Notes: generated by a model from the sequence alone, not told the origin. A stretch of DNA of 64,000 bases from Glutamicibacter nicotianae (GCF_006539525.1 NZ_BJNE01000004.1:180876-244875); one strand, 5' to 3'. Shown: positions 18,449 through 29,277, numbered from the stretch's first letter. Program-made: numbers and translations.

Positions 18449-19378
18449 ATGACTATTGACCTGCGTGGACTCAGCCCTGCACCAGTTACCCCATTCACCG
18501 AATCCGGCGCCATCGACTTCGAAGCCATCCAGCGCCTAGGATCGTGGCTCGGTTCGATCGATGGCGTGAAATCGCTTGTTGTTCTCGGACATGCGGGCGA
18601 AGGAACGTTCCTGACCCAGGCAGAACAGGCAGACGTCATCAAGGCCTTCCGTGACAGCGTCAACGGCGAAATCCCGATCATCGCCGGCATTACCCAAGAA
18701 GGCAATGCAGTCGCCGCCGAAGAGGCAAAGCGTGCAGTCGAGGCTGGCGCCAGCGCCGGACTGGTTTACCCGTCGCACGGCTGGCTGCGCTTTGGCTACC
18801 AACAGGGGGCACCGCAGACTCGCTACCGCGCCATCTACGAGGAAAGCGGGCTGCCCTCGATCTTGTTCCAGTACCCGGACAACACCAAGGCCACCTACGA
18901 TCTGGACACGCAATTGGAGATTGCTGGACAGGAAGGCGTCTTCGCGACCAAGAACGGCGTGCGCAACATGCGCCGCTGGTACACCGAGATTCCCGCACTG
19001 CGCGAAGCCTACCCGGAGCTGCAGATCCTCTCCTGCCATGACGAGTACCTGCTGCCCACCATGTTCGATGTTGACGGCCTGCTGGTCGGTTACGGCAATA
19101 TCGCGCCAGAGTTGCTGATCCAGCTCATCGAAGCTGGCAAGGCCCGCGACTACGAACGCGCCCACCAGATCCACGAACAGCTGCTCCCGGTAACCAAGAA
19201 TGTCTACCACCGGGGATCCCACATGGAAGGAACCGTCGCCCTGAAATGGGGGCTGGTGAATCGGGGAATCCTGGACCATGCCACAGTCCGCACCCCGTTG
19301 CTACCGCTGGCAGAAGGTGCTGACAAGGAAATTGCTGATGCCTTCGCCGCGGCAGGCCTGAGCCGAGTCTCGGCCTAG
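18449..19378 (+). CDS. Dihydrodipicolinate synthase (DapA/NanA) superfamily aldolase
   Basis: 309-residue TIM-barrel Schiff-base aldolase or dehydratase. The Schiff-base lysine is Lys168 in VFATKNGVRN, the catalytic tyrosine is Tyr142 in LFQYPDN, and the carboxylate-binding loop GHAGEGT replaces the usual GTTGE. True DapA is improbable: it lies under a LacI repressor with a transporter, and its loop differs. A catabolic role on a sugar acid, hydroxy-keto acid or related compound, giving or using pyruvate, is more likely. The exact substrate is unknown. Confidence 0.88.
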   Translation: MTIDLRGLSPAPVTPFTESGAIDFEAIQRLGSWLGSIDGVKSLVVLGHAGEGTFLTQAEQADVIKAFRDSVNGEIPIIAGITQEGNAVAAEEAKRAVEAGASAGLVYPSHGWLRFGYQQGAPQTRYRAIYEESGLPSILFQYPDNTKATYDLDTQLEIAGQEGVFATKNGVRNMRRWYTEIPALREAYPELQILSCHDEYLLPTMFDVDGLLVGYGNIAPELLIQLIEAGKARDYERAHQIHEQLLPVTKNVYHRGSHMEGTVALKWGLVNRGILDHATVRTPLLPLAEGADKEIADAFAAAGLSRVSA

Positions 19379-19395
19379 CCTGGCCCTGTCGTGTC

Positions 19396-19422
19396 GGGCG
19401 GTCTGCAAATATCAGGCCGCCC
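19396..19422 (+). promoter_or_regulatory. Intercistronic hairpin between aldolase and transporter
   Basis: A 10-bp inverted repeat (19396-19405 with 19413-19422, one mismatch) in the 140-base gap between two co-directional genes. It lacks a T-run. It could be a partial terminator or an mRNA-stabilising structure that lowers transporter expression relative to the enzyme. Confidence 0.4.
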
Positions 19423-19518
19423 TGCTCTTGCCCATCTGGCTACTCAAACGGGCAACTCCGAAAGTCAACGACGACTCAGCGGCTGCAAAGCAGCCCAGCA
19501 AGAAAAGGGGGAGAATAC

Positions 19519-20802
19519 ATGAGCAAGGAGACTTTGAACATGCCGCAAGAGCTGGATGGGCGAGCCGAAAGCACGCCGCCCAAGTCGCCAAAGCCGCGCA
19601 GTGGAATCATGCGCCACCTGGCCCTGATGGGACCGGCCTTCGTCGCGGGTGCCTGGCAGTTTGGCCCCGGCAACCTGACCAGCGCGGTACAGGCTGGCAG
19701 CAAATACCAGTACACGCTGATCTGGGTCATTATCGTCTCGACGATCCTGATGATTTTCATTACCGATATGAGCGTAAGACTGGGCATCAAATCCCCGGTC
19801 TCGCTCGTGACGACCATCAAAGACCATTTGGGGACCTTTTGGGGAGTGCTCTCGGGAATTGGCGTTTTCCTGATTACGCTTTGCTTCTCCGTTGGCAACG
19901 CCATCGGCACAGGCTTGGGGTTATCCCTCGTGGTCCCCCATACATCCCCGATGATGTGGACCATCATCTGCTCCATTGCGGTTTTCGCGATCCTGTTCCT
20001 CAAGGGCGTGTACAACATTGTTGAGAAAGCGCTGATCATTGCCATCGCGCTGATGTCGGTCAGCTTTATTGTCAGCGCTTTTATCTCCAAGGCCGACTGG
20101 GCCGTAGCTGCCTCCGGGGTCATCCCCACGATTCCCGAAGGCGGATGGATGCTGGTCATCGCCCTGGTTGGCACGAACTTCTCAATGAATGCGGCGTTCT
20201 ACGCGTCCTATGCGACCAAGGAACGCAATCGGCGAGAAGACCAGTACCGCGAAATCACCATTGCCGACACCGTGCCCGGCATTGTTGCACCCGGAGTCAT
20301 GACCTGTCTGGTGATCATCGTGGCGGCAGCCGTTCTGGGCCATACCGGTGAGGCCGCCACATCGATCCAGAGCTTGGCTACGATTTTCGAACCGTTGGCA
20401 GGTCCAGTAGGCAGCTATATCTTCTCACTGGGCTTCGCGGCCTCGGCCTTCTCTTCAATGATCCCCAACGCCATTGCAGGTGGCACCGCGCTTTCCGATG
20501 CGTTCGGACGTGGCCCGCACCCAAGCACCGTTGTCGGTCGCATTGGCAGTACTGCAATTCTCTCCGTCGGGCTTGTGGTTTCCCTGGTCTTCACTTCTAG
20601 CCCAGTCCAATTGATTGTGTTGGCCCAGGCTTTGACCGTTTTCATCGCACCTCTGCTTTGCATCTTGATCATCATCATGTCCAACAAGAAGCAGCTCATG
20701 GGATCCTTGGCTACGAAATGGTGGCAAAACTCCATTGCCCTAATCGGCTTCATCAGCGTATTAGCACTATCGATCCGGCTCATCATCAACTTTGCTACCT
20801 AG
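19519..20802 (+). CDS. Nramp-fold transporter lacking canonical metal ligands
   Basis: 427 residues, about 11 hydrophobic segments, with an Nramp-like order and loops. In TM1 the usual DPGN is GPGN (QFGPGNLTSAVQAGSKYQYTLIW), so the metal-binding aspartate is missing. In TM6 the usual Met-Pro-His is absent (GTNFSMNAAFYASYATKER). A true manganese/iron importer is therefore unlikely. It follows a catabolic aldolase under LacI control, which points to uptake of that enzyme's organic substrate. Automated labels would call it a divalent-metal transporter. A GGGGGAG site precedes the start. Confidence 0.8.
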   Translation: MSKETLNMPQELDGRAESTPPKSPKPRSGIMRHLALMGPAFVAGAWQFGPGNLTSAVQAGSKYQYTLIWVIIVSTILMIFITDMSVRLGIKSPVSLVTTIKDHLGTFWGVLSGIGVFLITLCFSVGNAIGTGLGLSLVVPHTSPMMWTIICSIAVFAILFLKGVYNIVEKALIIAIALMSVSFIVSAFISKADWAVAASGVIPTIPEGGWMLVIALVGTNFSMNAAFYASYATKERNRREDQYREITIADTVPGIVAPGVMTCLVIIVAAAVLGHTGEAATSIQSLATIFEPLAGPVGSYIFSLGFAASAFSSMIPNAIAGGTALSDAFGRGPHPSTVVGRIGSTAILSVGLVVSLVFTSSPVQLIVLAQALTVFIAPLLCILIIIMSNKKQLMGSLATKWWQNSIALIGFISVLALSIRLIINFAT

Positions 20803-21133
20803 GTTTTTGCGCAACGACAATTCCGCAGAAGAAACTGGGGCTTCCACGCATGCACGCGTGGAAGCCCCAGTTTTGCTCTGCTTCGCTTTTGTTGCCGAGC
20901 GCTGCGGCGAGGAAGGCCCGCACCGTGTGCACTTGTTCGTTTCTGCCGTAATCCCTTCGCCCGCAAGGTCGAAAGAAACGGAATTTCTTGGCCTAGTTGC
21001 TTCCAATATGCATCCTCGTGGTGCCCCCGAATTCAGGATGGCCGCCACTGGACGAGGTCATTTTCCCTCGCATGCTACTGCCTTCGGCAGCTGCTTGGAC
21101 CAGAGAATTCAGACCCAGCGAGCCGTTCAAGGC
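20803..21133. other. Intergenic region between convergent operons
   Basis: 331 bases with no supported gene. They contain the terminator at 20832-20874 and otherwise nothing I can recognise. Confidence 0.6.
20832..20874 (+). terminator. Terminator of the aldolase/transporter operon
   Basis: A perfect 18-bp stem (20832-20849 with 20856-20873) followed by T residues, 30 bases after the transporter stop. The symmetrical A/T ends could also work on the minus strand for the convergent xylR transcript. Confidence 0.85.
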
Positions 21134-22369
21134 TCATTCCACCAGCAGGTGCGGTGCCTCCAGCAGGTCCCCGACCACGCTGCGCGCGGCACCGACCAGC
21201 GCACCTGTTTGGCCCAGCGGCGAGCACAGCAACCGGGCCTGGCCGGCGATACTCGGCGCGTGCACCCGGAGGCTGGCTTCCAGGGCAGGACGCAGCCACA
21301 GTTCCAAGGCTGCAAAGTGCCCGCCAAAGACTACCGTGGAAACGTCATACAGGCGCATGGCCGAGGCCACCGCAATGCCCAAGGATTTTCCGGCTTCGGC
21401 CACTGCGCTTACAGCGGGCTCGGTTCCGATTTCCAGCGCTTGGAATAGCTGCTGGATCCGCTGTTGGCGCGAGGCGCTGTCAACCACCGCCCCTAGACCA
21501 GCGGCAGCCAGGATCGCTTCCTGCCCGGCGATGGTTTCCAGGCATCCACGACCACCGCAGCTGCAGGCCCTGCCTTCGGGGGCGATCACCACATGTCCGA
21601 GTTCACCGGCATGCCCCCGGGGACCGGCAAAAAGTTCAGCGTCGATTATCAATCCGCCACCGATGCCCACTTCCCCGGAGACAAACAGGAAGTCGCGTTC
21701 TTGGACGTCCATCAGTTGCTGCTGGGCCAGCGCTGAGGCGTTAGCTTCGTTAAAGAGCCTGAAGCGGGTTCTGCCTCCGGGCAGCAAAGCTGCGACATCC
21801 AGGTCTTGCCGCTCCCAGCCGAGGTTAGGGGCCTGGAGGACGGTGTACCGCTCCTCGTCGACCAAACCAGGAACAGCCAACGCGCCGCCGAGAATCATCA
21901 GCCCTTGGGCCAGCGCTGCAGCTTGGAGCCTTTGGCTCAGCTCCCCCAGGGCGGCGAGCACTTCGCTGGCTGTTGCGCTGTGGTTGGCACGGGGCAGGAT
22001 TTCGTGTGCCAGCAGCTTGCCGCTGAGATCAACCAGTCCGGCGGCTATGTAGTCAACGTTGATTTCCATGCCTATGACGCAGCGTGCAGGGTTCAGGATG
22101 AGCCCCACCGAGGGCCGCCCGCGTTCCCCGTCACGGTGCACGCCAATTTCAATAACCAGGCCGGCCGCCAGAAGGTCGGCGACCAGGCTGGAGACCGAAG
22201 CCTTGGTGAGCTGGCTGAGTTGGGCGATATCGGCGCGTGAGAACCGCTGGTCTTCCCCTGCGGCTGCGATCACCGACAGGACCCTGGCCAGGTTGGCTTT
22301 GCGCACGTCGCCGACGTTGCCCGGGGCCGAAGAGCTTGCGGCACGGGCGCTAGACGCTGGTTGGCGCAT
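21134..22369 (-). CDS. xylR: ROK-family xylose repressor
   Basis: 411 residues from the ATG at 22369, which is preceded by AAGGAG. The N-terminal winged helix (about 20-80, RADIAQLSQLTKASVSSLVADLLAAG) is followed by a ROK sugar-kinase-like domain. That domain carries the zinc/ROK signature region GELGHVVIAPEGRACSCGGRGCLE. The frame is open far upstream across xylA, but that is antisense shadow. Being divergent from xylA, with a dyad over the xylA -10 box, it is almost certainly the xylose-responsive repressor. Confidence 0.9.
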   Translation of the reverse strand: MRQPASSARAASSSAPGNVGDVRKANLARVLSVIAAAGEDQRFSRADIAQLSQLTKASVSSLVADLLAAGLVIEIGVHRDGERGRPSVGLILNPARCVIGMEINVDYIAAGLVDLSGKLLAHEILPRANHSATASEVLAALGELSQRLQAAALAQGLMILGGALAVPGLVDEERYTVLQAPNLGWERQDLDVAALLPGGRTRFRLFNEANASALAQQQLMDVQERDFLFVSGEVGIGGGLIIDAELFAGPRGHAGELGHVVIAPEGRACSCGGRGCLETIAGQEAILAAAGLGAVVDSASRQQRIQQLFQALEIGTEPAVSAVAEAGKSLGIAVASAMRLYDVSTVVFGGHFAALELWLRPALEASLRVHAPSIAGQARLLCSPLGQTGALVGAARSVVGDLLEAPHLLVE

Positions 22370-22416
22370 GCCTTCTCCTTGGGAATTCTTGGGGACGAAT
22401 CGTTCACTGCTCGCTA

Positions 22417-22461
22417 TTGACTCTAGCGTATTCCCACCCATATAGTTCAGGGCATAAACTA
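22417..22461 (+). promoter_or_regulatory. xylA promoter with XylR operator
   Basis: TTGACT (22417-22422) and TATAGT (22441-22446, 18-bp spacer) form a good promoter. The dyad TAGTT/AACTA (22443-22447 and 22457-22461) overlaps the -10 box and start site, where a bound repressor would block initiation. Confidence 0.65.
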
Positions 22462-22462
22462 A

Positions 22463-23689
<1,227 letters not shown>

Positions 23690-23730
23690 ACCTACAGCAC
23701 CCGCCCACCGCAGAAAGCAGCCTAAGAACA

Positions 23731-25185
23731 ATGACGCTCGTTGCCGGCATAGACTCCTCCACCCAGTCATGCAAGGTCCTCATCCGCGACGCCGCAACTG
23801 GCGCCCTGGTCCGCTCCGGCCGTGCCGCGCACCCCGAGGGCAGCGAAGTGGACCCCGAAGCCTGGTACAGCGCATTGCAGGAAGCGATCGCCCAGGCCGG
23901 GGGCCTGGATGACGTGGATGCCATCTCGGTGGGCGGGCAGCAGCATGGCATGGTGGTTCTCGACGCCAGCGGGGCGGTGATCCGCCCGGCACTGCTGTGG
24001 AACGACACGCGCAGCGCGCAGGCGGCCAGCCAGATCATCGCCGAGGCAGGCCAGGGCGATGCCGCGGTGGGCGCCAGGTACTGGGCGCAGCGCACCGGCA
24101 CCGTCCCGGTCTCGTCGATCACGCTGGCCAAGCTGCGCTGGCTGAAGGATCATGAGCCGCAGAACGCGGCCAAGGTCGCGGCCGTCTGCCTGCCGCACGA
24201 TTGGCTGTCCTGGCGGCTGGCCGGCTACGGCCCCGGCTCCGGGGCCACCGGACTGGCGGCCCTGCGCACCGACCGCTCGGATGCTTCGGGCACCGGCTAC
24301 TACCGTGCCGCCGAAAACGCCTATGACCACGAAGCGCTCGCGCAGCACCTTGGCCATGTCCCGCTGCTGCCGCAGGTTGCAGGACCACTGGAATCCATCG
24401 GCCGCACCGCTTCCGGGGCACTCATCGGCCCCGGTGCCGGCGATAACGCCGCGGCCGGCTTGGGCGTAGGCGCGCAGGTGGGCGACGTCGTCATGTCCCT
24501 GGGCACCTCCGGCACCGTCTTCGCGGTTGCCGGTTCCCCCTCGGCAGATGCCTCCGGCCTGGTGGCAGGCTTCGCCGACGCCACCGGCAACTACCTGCCA
24601 TTGGTATGCACCCTGAATGCCACCCGCATCTTCGACGCCACCGCCAACCTGCTGCAGGTCAGCCTCGAGGAATTCAACGACCTGGCACTGTCCGCCGCCC
24701 CGGGCTGCGACGGCCTGGTGCTGCTGCCCTACTTCGACGGCGAGCGCACCCCGAACCTGCCAGAGGCCACCGGCTCGCTGCATGGCATCACCCGAGCCAA
24801 CTACACCGCCGCGAATCTGGCCCGCAGCGCCGTGGAAGCGGTGGTTTGCTCGCTAGCCGACGGCCTGCGCGCACTGGAAGCCCAAGGGGTTGAAGCGCAG
24901 CGCATCATCCTTGTCGGGGGTGGTGCGCAGTCCCGCGCGGTCCAGCAAATCGCCGCCGAGATCCTCGGCTTGCCGATCCTGCTCCCGGCGCCGGGCGAAT
25001 ACGTCGCCGATGGGGCGGCCCGCCAGGCGGCCGGCGTACTGGCCGGGGAATTCCCCAATTGGGCCCAGGGCACTGCCGAGCTCCCGGCGATGGAACCTGC
25101 CCCGCAAATTCTCGAACGCTACCGCGCACTGGCTTCCAGCCAGTTCCGCAACGATTTCCTTGCCCGCACGGAGCTTGGCGCCTGA
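23731..25185 (+). CDS. xylB: Xylulokinase
   Basis: 484-residue FGGY carbohydrate kinase that phosphorylates D-xylulose to D-xylulose-5-phosphate for the pentose phosphate pathway. The ATP-site start [14 protein letters not shown], the substrate region [14 protein letters not shown], and [30 protein letters not shown] are intact, including the catalytic Asp in [24 protein letters not shown] closes the ATP site. It is in the xylA transcript. Confidence 0.96.
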   Translation: MTLVAGIDSSTQSCKVLIRDAATGALVRSGRAAHPEGSEVDPEAWYSALQEAIAQAGGLDDVDAISVGGQQHGMVVLDASGAVIRPALLWNDTRSAQAASQIIAEAGQGDAAVGARYWAQRTGTVPVSSITLAKLRWLKDHEPQNAAKVAAVCLPHDWLSWRLAGYGPGSGATGLAALRTDRSDASGTGYYRAAENAYDHEALAQHLGHVPLLPQVAGPLESIGRTASGALIGPGAGDNAAAGLGVGAQVGDVVMSLGTSGTVFAVAGSPSADASGLVAGFADATGNYLPLVCTLNATRIFDATANLLQVSLEEFNDLALSAAPGCDGLVLLPYFDGERTPNLPEATGSLHGITRANYTAANLARSAVEAVVCSLADGLRALEAQGVEAQRIILVGGGAQSRAVQQIAAEILGLPILLPAPGEYVADGAARQAAGVLAGEFPNWAQGTAELPAMEPAPQILERYRALASSQFRNDFLARTELGA

Positions 25186-25218
25186 GCGCGCACCGGCGGT
25201 GCGACTAGACTTGGTCTC

Positions 25219-25752
25219 ATGGCATTGACTCAGTTAACGGTCGTGGACACCGCGGTCGGCATCCTGCAGCAGTTCGGGCTGGCTGACTTGTCCATGCGCC
25301 GATTGGCCAAGGAACTCGATGTCCAGGTCGGCGCCCTGTACTGGCATGTGAAGAACAAGCAGGAGCTGCTGGCCCAGGTTGCCGCCCAGCTGCTGAACAC
25401 CCCTGCGCTGTCGGTGGATGCCGAGGACTACAATTCCCCATCCGAGGCGATCCTCCAACTGGCGCGCCAGCTCTACCTCGCGTTGCTGCCGATCCAGGAC
25501 AGCCCCGAGGTCATTGAAGTCGCCACCGCAATGCAGGCCACCGAACTCCAGCCGGTGCTGCAGCTTCGCGCCCTGCTGGAAGCGGCAGGGCTGGCTGCCG
25601 ACAACGCCCGCCATGGGCAGCAACTGCTGCTGAACCACGTGCTCGGCTCGGTGGCCTACCGCCAGAACCTCGTCCAGCTCGATGTCGACGCACCGCTGGC
25701 TGATGGCTTTGACTGGGGCCTGCAGCGGGCAGTAGCCGGCCTCATCGGCTAG
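25219..25752 (+). CDS. TetR-family transcriptional regulator
   Basis: 177 residues. The helix-turn-helix at about 8-50 includes GLADLSMRRLAKELDVQVGALYWHVKNKQELL, typical of TetR proteins with the tetracycline-repressor-like C-terminal domain. It begins 34 bases after xylB and may be on the same transcript or have its own promoter. No efflux gene is adjacent, and its target is unknown. Confidence 0.85.
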   Translation: MALTQLTVVDTAVGILQQFGLADLSMRRLAKELDVQVGALYWHVKNKQELLAQVAAQLLNTPALSVDAEDYNSPSEAILQLARQLYLALLPIQDSPEVIEVATAMQATELQPVLQLRALLEAAGLAADNARHGQQLLLNHVLGSVAYRQNLVQLDVDAPLADGFDWGLQRAVAGLIG

Positions 25753-25761
25753 CTCGCCGAA

Positions 25762-26388
25762 CTAGCCCAGCTTGCCGCCAGACGCTTCCAGATAGCAGGC
25801 GGCGCATAGCGATTCGTACCAGACCTCTTCGCCGTCGATAGCCACCTGGTCCCCGTCGAAGACAATCGTCTCGCCCGAGCGGCGGGTATTGAACATGGCC
25901 TTGCGCCCGCAACGGCAAATGGTCTTCAGCTCTTCAAGGGAGTGCGCCAGTTCCATCAAGCGCGCCGAGCCAGGGAAGGCACGGGTACGGAAATCAGTGC
26001 GGATGCCGTAGGCAAGCACCGGGACATCATCGAGCACGGCAATGCGCAGCAGGTCATCGACCTGGGCGCGGGAGAGGAACTGCGCTTCATCCACCAGCAG
26101 GCAGGCCACCGGCGGCGCATCCACATGCGGCAGCAAGGCATCAGGGTCATCACCCAGGCAGTGGGCCGCGAACTTCTGGCGGAGGTTTTCCTCCGGGCCC
26201 ACGCTGAAGTCGACCTCGCGTTCGATTCCGAGCCGGGAAACGATGGAGCTCTCGCCCTTGGTGTCGATCCCGGGCTTGGCCAGCAGGATGCGCTGGCCGC
26301 GTTCCTCGTAGTTGAAGGCAGCCTGCAGCAAACTCGTGGATTTGCCCGAGTTCATCGCTCCGTAGCGGAAATACAGCTTGGCCACCAT
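25762..26388 (-). CDS. tdk: Thymidine kinase (TK1 type)
   Basis: 208 residues from the ATG at 26388, after GAGGAG. It phosphorylates thymidine in the salvage pathway. The P-loop GAMNSGKSTSL is at about 10-20, the catalytic Glu101 is in DEAQFLS, and the zinc cysteines are CRCGRKAM and CAACY near the C-terminus. It is convergent with the TetR gene, with only 9 bases between their stops. Confidence 0.95.
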   Translation of the reverse strand: MVAKLYFRYGAMNSGKSTSLLQAAFNYEERGQRILLAKPGIDTKGESSIVSRLGIEREVDFSVGPEENLRQKFAAHCLGDDPDALLPHVDAPPVACLLVDEAQFLSRAQVDDLLRIAVLDDVPVLAYGIRTDFRTRAFPGSARLMELAHSLEELKTICRCGRKAMFNTRRSGETIVFDGDQVAIDGEEVWYESLCAACYLEASGGKLG

Positions 26389-26490
26389 TGCTCCTCGATA
26401 GTTGCGGCACCTGCCAACTGGCACGCCCTTTAAGATCTTAGTGCCCGTGCCGCCGTTCTCCAGTGGAACAGCACGCGGCGGCCAGCTCCG

Positions 26491-27873
26491 CTACTTCGCC
26501 GCCGGCTGCTTCTTCCCGGCGAAGACCAGCTTGTAGAGCATCGACATCACGATCACGAAAGGCACACCGAAGATCAGCGTGTACTTGAATTCCGGCACGA
26601 AGAACGAAGTTACCAGCAGGCCGCCGAGCAGCACTGCGCCGAGCATCGAGGCGGCCGGGTAGCCCGGCAGCTTGAATTCAAGTGCTGCCTTCTCCAGGCG
26701 CACCTGGCGGCGGAAGGACACATGGGTCAGCAGGATCATGAACCAGGTGGCCAATGCGCCGAAGGTGGCCAGCGACATCATGATGCCGAAGCCTCCCTCC
26801 GGGACCATCGCATACACCCCTGCCGCCACAGCGATGCCGCCGGCTGACATCCACACCGCGTGCACCGGTGCGCCCGCGCGGCTGGTCCGGTGCGCCAGGC
26901 GTGGCGCGTGGCCGGAATCAGCCAGCGAATGCAGCATCCGGGTGGCCGCGTAGAGCTGGGCGTTCATCGCCGAGAGCGCGGCGATGATGAGCACGATGTT
27001 CAGCACCGAGTCGGCGAACGGGATGCCAATCTGCGACATCACGGTGACAAATGGCGAACCGCCGGCCAGCAATTCGCTGGTTGGGGCCACGGCGAGGATC
27101 AGGGACATGGTGAACACGTAGAAGAGCAGCAATCGCAGGAAGGAGACCTTGAAGGCCTTGCGCACCGCGAGCTTCGGGTTCTTCGCCTCGGCGGCGGCAA
27201 TGGAGATCGCCTCGACGCCCATGTACGAGAAGATCGCTACGATGACAGCGCTCCACATGCCGAACAGGCCGTTGGCGAAGAAGCCGCCCTCGGCCGAATA
27301 GTTGTGGAACCCGAACTGGTCGCTGGGGTCGTGGAAGACCAGCCAGAGGGCGATGATGATGAACGCGATCACCGCGAAGACCTTGATCGCGGAGAACCAG
27401 TATTCGGTGGTTCCGAAGATCTTCACGCTGGAGAAGTTCACTCCCAAAAGCGCGGCCGAGAAGACCAGGACCCAAACCAGCCCGGGGATTGCGGGGAACC
27501 AGTACTGCATGTACTCGCCCACGGCGCTGACTTCGGTGCCCACCGCGAAGATCAGCGCCGACCAGTACAGGTACTTGGTCAGGTATCCGGCGAACCGTCC
27601 CAGGTAGCGTTCGGCATAGACGCCGAAGGAACCGGCCACCGGCTGCTTGACAGTCATTTCCGCCAAGGCGCCCATGACCAGCAGGGCGACGACGCCGCCA
27701 ATGAGGTAGCTGATGATCACCGAAGGGCCGGCCATGGCGATGGCGAGCTTGCTGCCGGCAAAAAGGCCGGTACCGATGGCGCTGCCCAGCGCGATCATGG
27801 ACATCTGCCCAGGAGTCAGCGACTTCTTCAACCCCGAACCGACTTCAGTGGCGCGTACCGGCTGCTTGCCCAA
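26491..27873 (-). CDS. Amino acid permease (AAT/APC family)
   Basis: 460 residues from a TTG at 27873, 5 bases after AAGGGAG. An earlier ATG at 27909 would place a strong hairpin inside the coding sequence. About 12 membrane segments are present. The AAT-family start SLTPGQMSMIALGSAIGTGLFAGSKLAI and the Phe/Tyr-rich IFSYMGVEAISIAAAEAKNP region fit aromatic or GABA-type permeases. It lies downstream of kynureninase on the same strand, so kynurenine or tryptophan is a reasonable substrate guess. Confidence 0.85.
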   Translation of the reverse strand: MGKQPVRATEVGSGLKKSLTPGQMSMIALGSAIGTGLFAGSKLAIAMAGPSVIISYLIGGVVALLVMGALAEMTVKQPVAGSFGVYAERYLGRFAGYLTKYLYWSALIFAVGTEVSAVGEYMQYWFPAIPGLVWVLVFSAALLGVNFSSVKIFGTTEYWFSAIKVFAVIAFIIIALWLVFHDPSDQFGFHNYSAEGGFFANGLFGMWSAVIVAIFSYMGVEAISIAAAEAKNPKLAVRKAFKVSFLRLLLFYVFTMSLILAVAPTSELLAGGSPFVTVMSQIGIPFADSVLNIVLIIAALSAMNAQLYAATRMLHSLADSGHAPRLAHRTSRAGAPVHAVWMSAGGIAVAAGVYAMVPEGGFGIMMSLATFGALATWFMILLTHVSFRRQVRLEKAALEFKLPGYPAASMLGAVLLGGLLVTSFFVPEFKYTLIFGVPFVIVMSMLYKLVFAGKKQPAAK

Positions 27874-27898
27874 CAATGCTCCCTTAGACCTATGCGAA

Positions 27899-27925
27899 CA
27901 GCACGGCATCGAAAATGCCGTGCTG
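27899..27925 (-). promoter_or_regulatory. Perfect hairpin upstream of the permease gene
   Basis: An 11-bp perfect stem (27899-27909 with 27915-27925) and a 5-base loop, 13 bases upstream of the permease ribosome-binding site, in the gap after kynU. There is no T-run on the minus strand. It may stabilise mRNA or attenuate read-through. Confidence 0.5.
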
Positions 27926-27996
27926 CTCTCAAGGTTACTCCCGCGCTGATTCGCCGGCTTCGGCCCCGGGATGGCCCGAAACCGGCGGAATTTGCG

Positions 27997-29277
27997 TCAT
28001 GTCACGGCATTACGCACCGCGTACTCTTCGCGCTGCCACGCATTGGTGTGCAGAATTTCACGCAGTTTCTCCACGGCATCCCAGATATCGGTGCGCGCCA
28101 GGTACAGCGGGGTGATGCCGAAGCGCAGGACTTCCGGCTCGCGGTAGTCTCCGATGACGCTCTGGTCGATGAGTGCGGCGATGATTTCATATCCATGCTC
28201 ATGGCGGAAGCTGACATGGCTGCCGCGGGCTGCATGCTCGCGCGGAGTCACCAGTTCCAAACCGTAACCGGCGCAACGGGTTTCCACCAGCTCGATGAAC
28301 AGATCCACCAGCTCCAGCGAGTTCGCGCGCACCTTGCCCATGTCAGCTTCCAGCGCGATATCCAGGCCGGCTTCGATCATTGCCAGCGAGGTGACCGGCT
28401 GGGTGCCGCACATGAAGCGGCGGATGTCGTTGGCCGGGGTGTAGCTGTCGGCCATCTCGAAGGGCGACTTGTGCGACCACCAGCCGGACAGCGGCTGCCA
28501 GAAGCGTTCGTGGTGGCGGGCATTGACCCAGATGAACGCCGGGGAACCCGGGCCGCCGTTGAGGTACTTGTAGGTGCAGCCCACGGCGTAGTCGGCATCC
28601 GCGGAGTTCAAGTCAATCGGCACTGCCCCCGCGGCATGGGCCAGGTCCCAGACCACCAGTGCACCCGAGGCGTGGATGGCCGCGGTGACTTGGTCCATGT
28701 CCCACATGGATCCGGTGCGGTAGTTCACGTGCGACAGGGCCACCACAGCCACGGTTTCGTCCAGTGCGGCACGCAGCTGCGCCTCGGAGTCAATGAGCTT
28801 CACTTCATAGGCGACGCCGGTTTCCTGCGAGAGCGAGTTGACCAGATCGGCCAGACCCTGCGCGATATAGATGTCGGTTGGGAAGTTATCGCGTTCGGTG
28901 AGAATCACCCGGCGCTGCGGGGCATCGGCCTTCTGCGTGCGCAATGCAGAGGCCAGGGCCTTGAACAGGTTCAGCGTGGTGGTGTCGGTGATCGCGGTTT
29001 CGCCGGGGTTCGCGCCCAGCAGGCGCCCCAGCTTGTCGCCGAGCTTCAGCGGCATCTCGAACCAGCCGGCGGTGTTCCAGGACCGGATCAGGCCCTGGCC
29101 CCATTCTTCGGTGACTACCTGGGCAGCACGTTCGGCCGCGCCCTTGGGCAGCGCCCCCAGGGAGTTGCCATCCAGGTAGATGACACCTTCCGGGAGGTTG
29201 AAGCGCTCGGCGAAGGCCACCAGCGGGTCTGCCGCGTCCAACTGGGCAAGGGACTGCCGGGTCAGTTCCGGGGTCAT
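27997..29277 (-). CDS. kynU: Kynureninase
   Basis: 426 residues. This PLP enzyme cleaves L-kynurenine to anthranilate and alanine. The start [16 protein letters not shown] is family-typical. The cofactor lysine is Lys237 in [16 protein letters not shown], and the PLP-binding aspartate lies in [17 protein letters not shown] precedes the ATG. Genes for tryptophan dioxygenase and kynurenine formamidase are not in this window, so the enzyme may act on imported kynurenine or complete a pathway encoded elsewhere. Confidence 0.95.
   Translation of the reverse strand: MTPELTRQSLAQLDAADPLVAFAERFNLPEGVIYLDGNSLGALPKGAAERAAQVVTEEWGQGLIRSWNTAGWFEMPLKLGDKLGRLLGANPGETAITDTTTLNLFKALASALRTQKADAPQRRVILTERDNFPTDIYIAQGLADLVNSLSQETGVAYEVKLIDSEAQLRAALDETVAVVALSHVNYRTGSMWDMDQVTAAIHASGALVVWDLAHAAGAVPIDLNSADADYAVGCTYKYLNGGPGSPAFIWVNARHHERFWQPLSGWWSHKSPFEMADSYTPANDIRRFMCGTQPVTSLAMIEAGLDIALEADMGKVRANSLELVDLFIELVETRCAGYGLELVTPREHAARGSHVSFRHEHGYEIIAALIDQSVIGDYREPEVLRFGITPLYLARTDIWDAVEKLREILHTNAWQREEYAVRNAVT

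Noticed and set aside
18449..19378. Biosynthetic dihydrodipicolinate synthase (dapA)
   Set aside because: It lies under a LacI repressor with a transporter, and its carboxylate loop differs from the GTTGE of DapA.
19519..20802. Straightforward manganese/iron Nramp importer
   Set aside because: The metal-binding Asp of TM1 and the Met-Pro-His of TM6 are missing, and the genomic context is catabolic.
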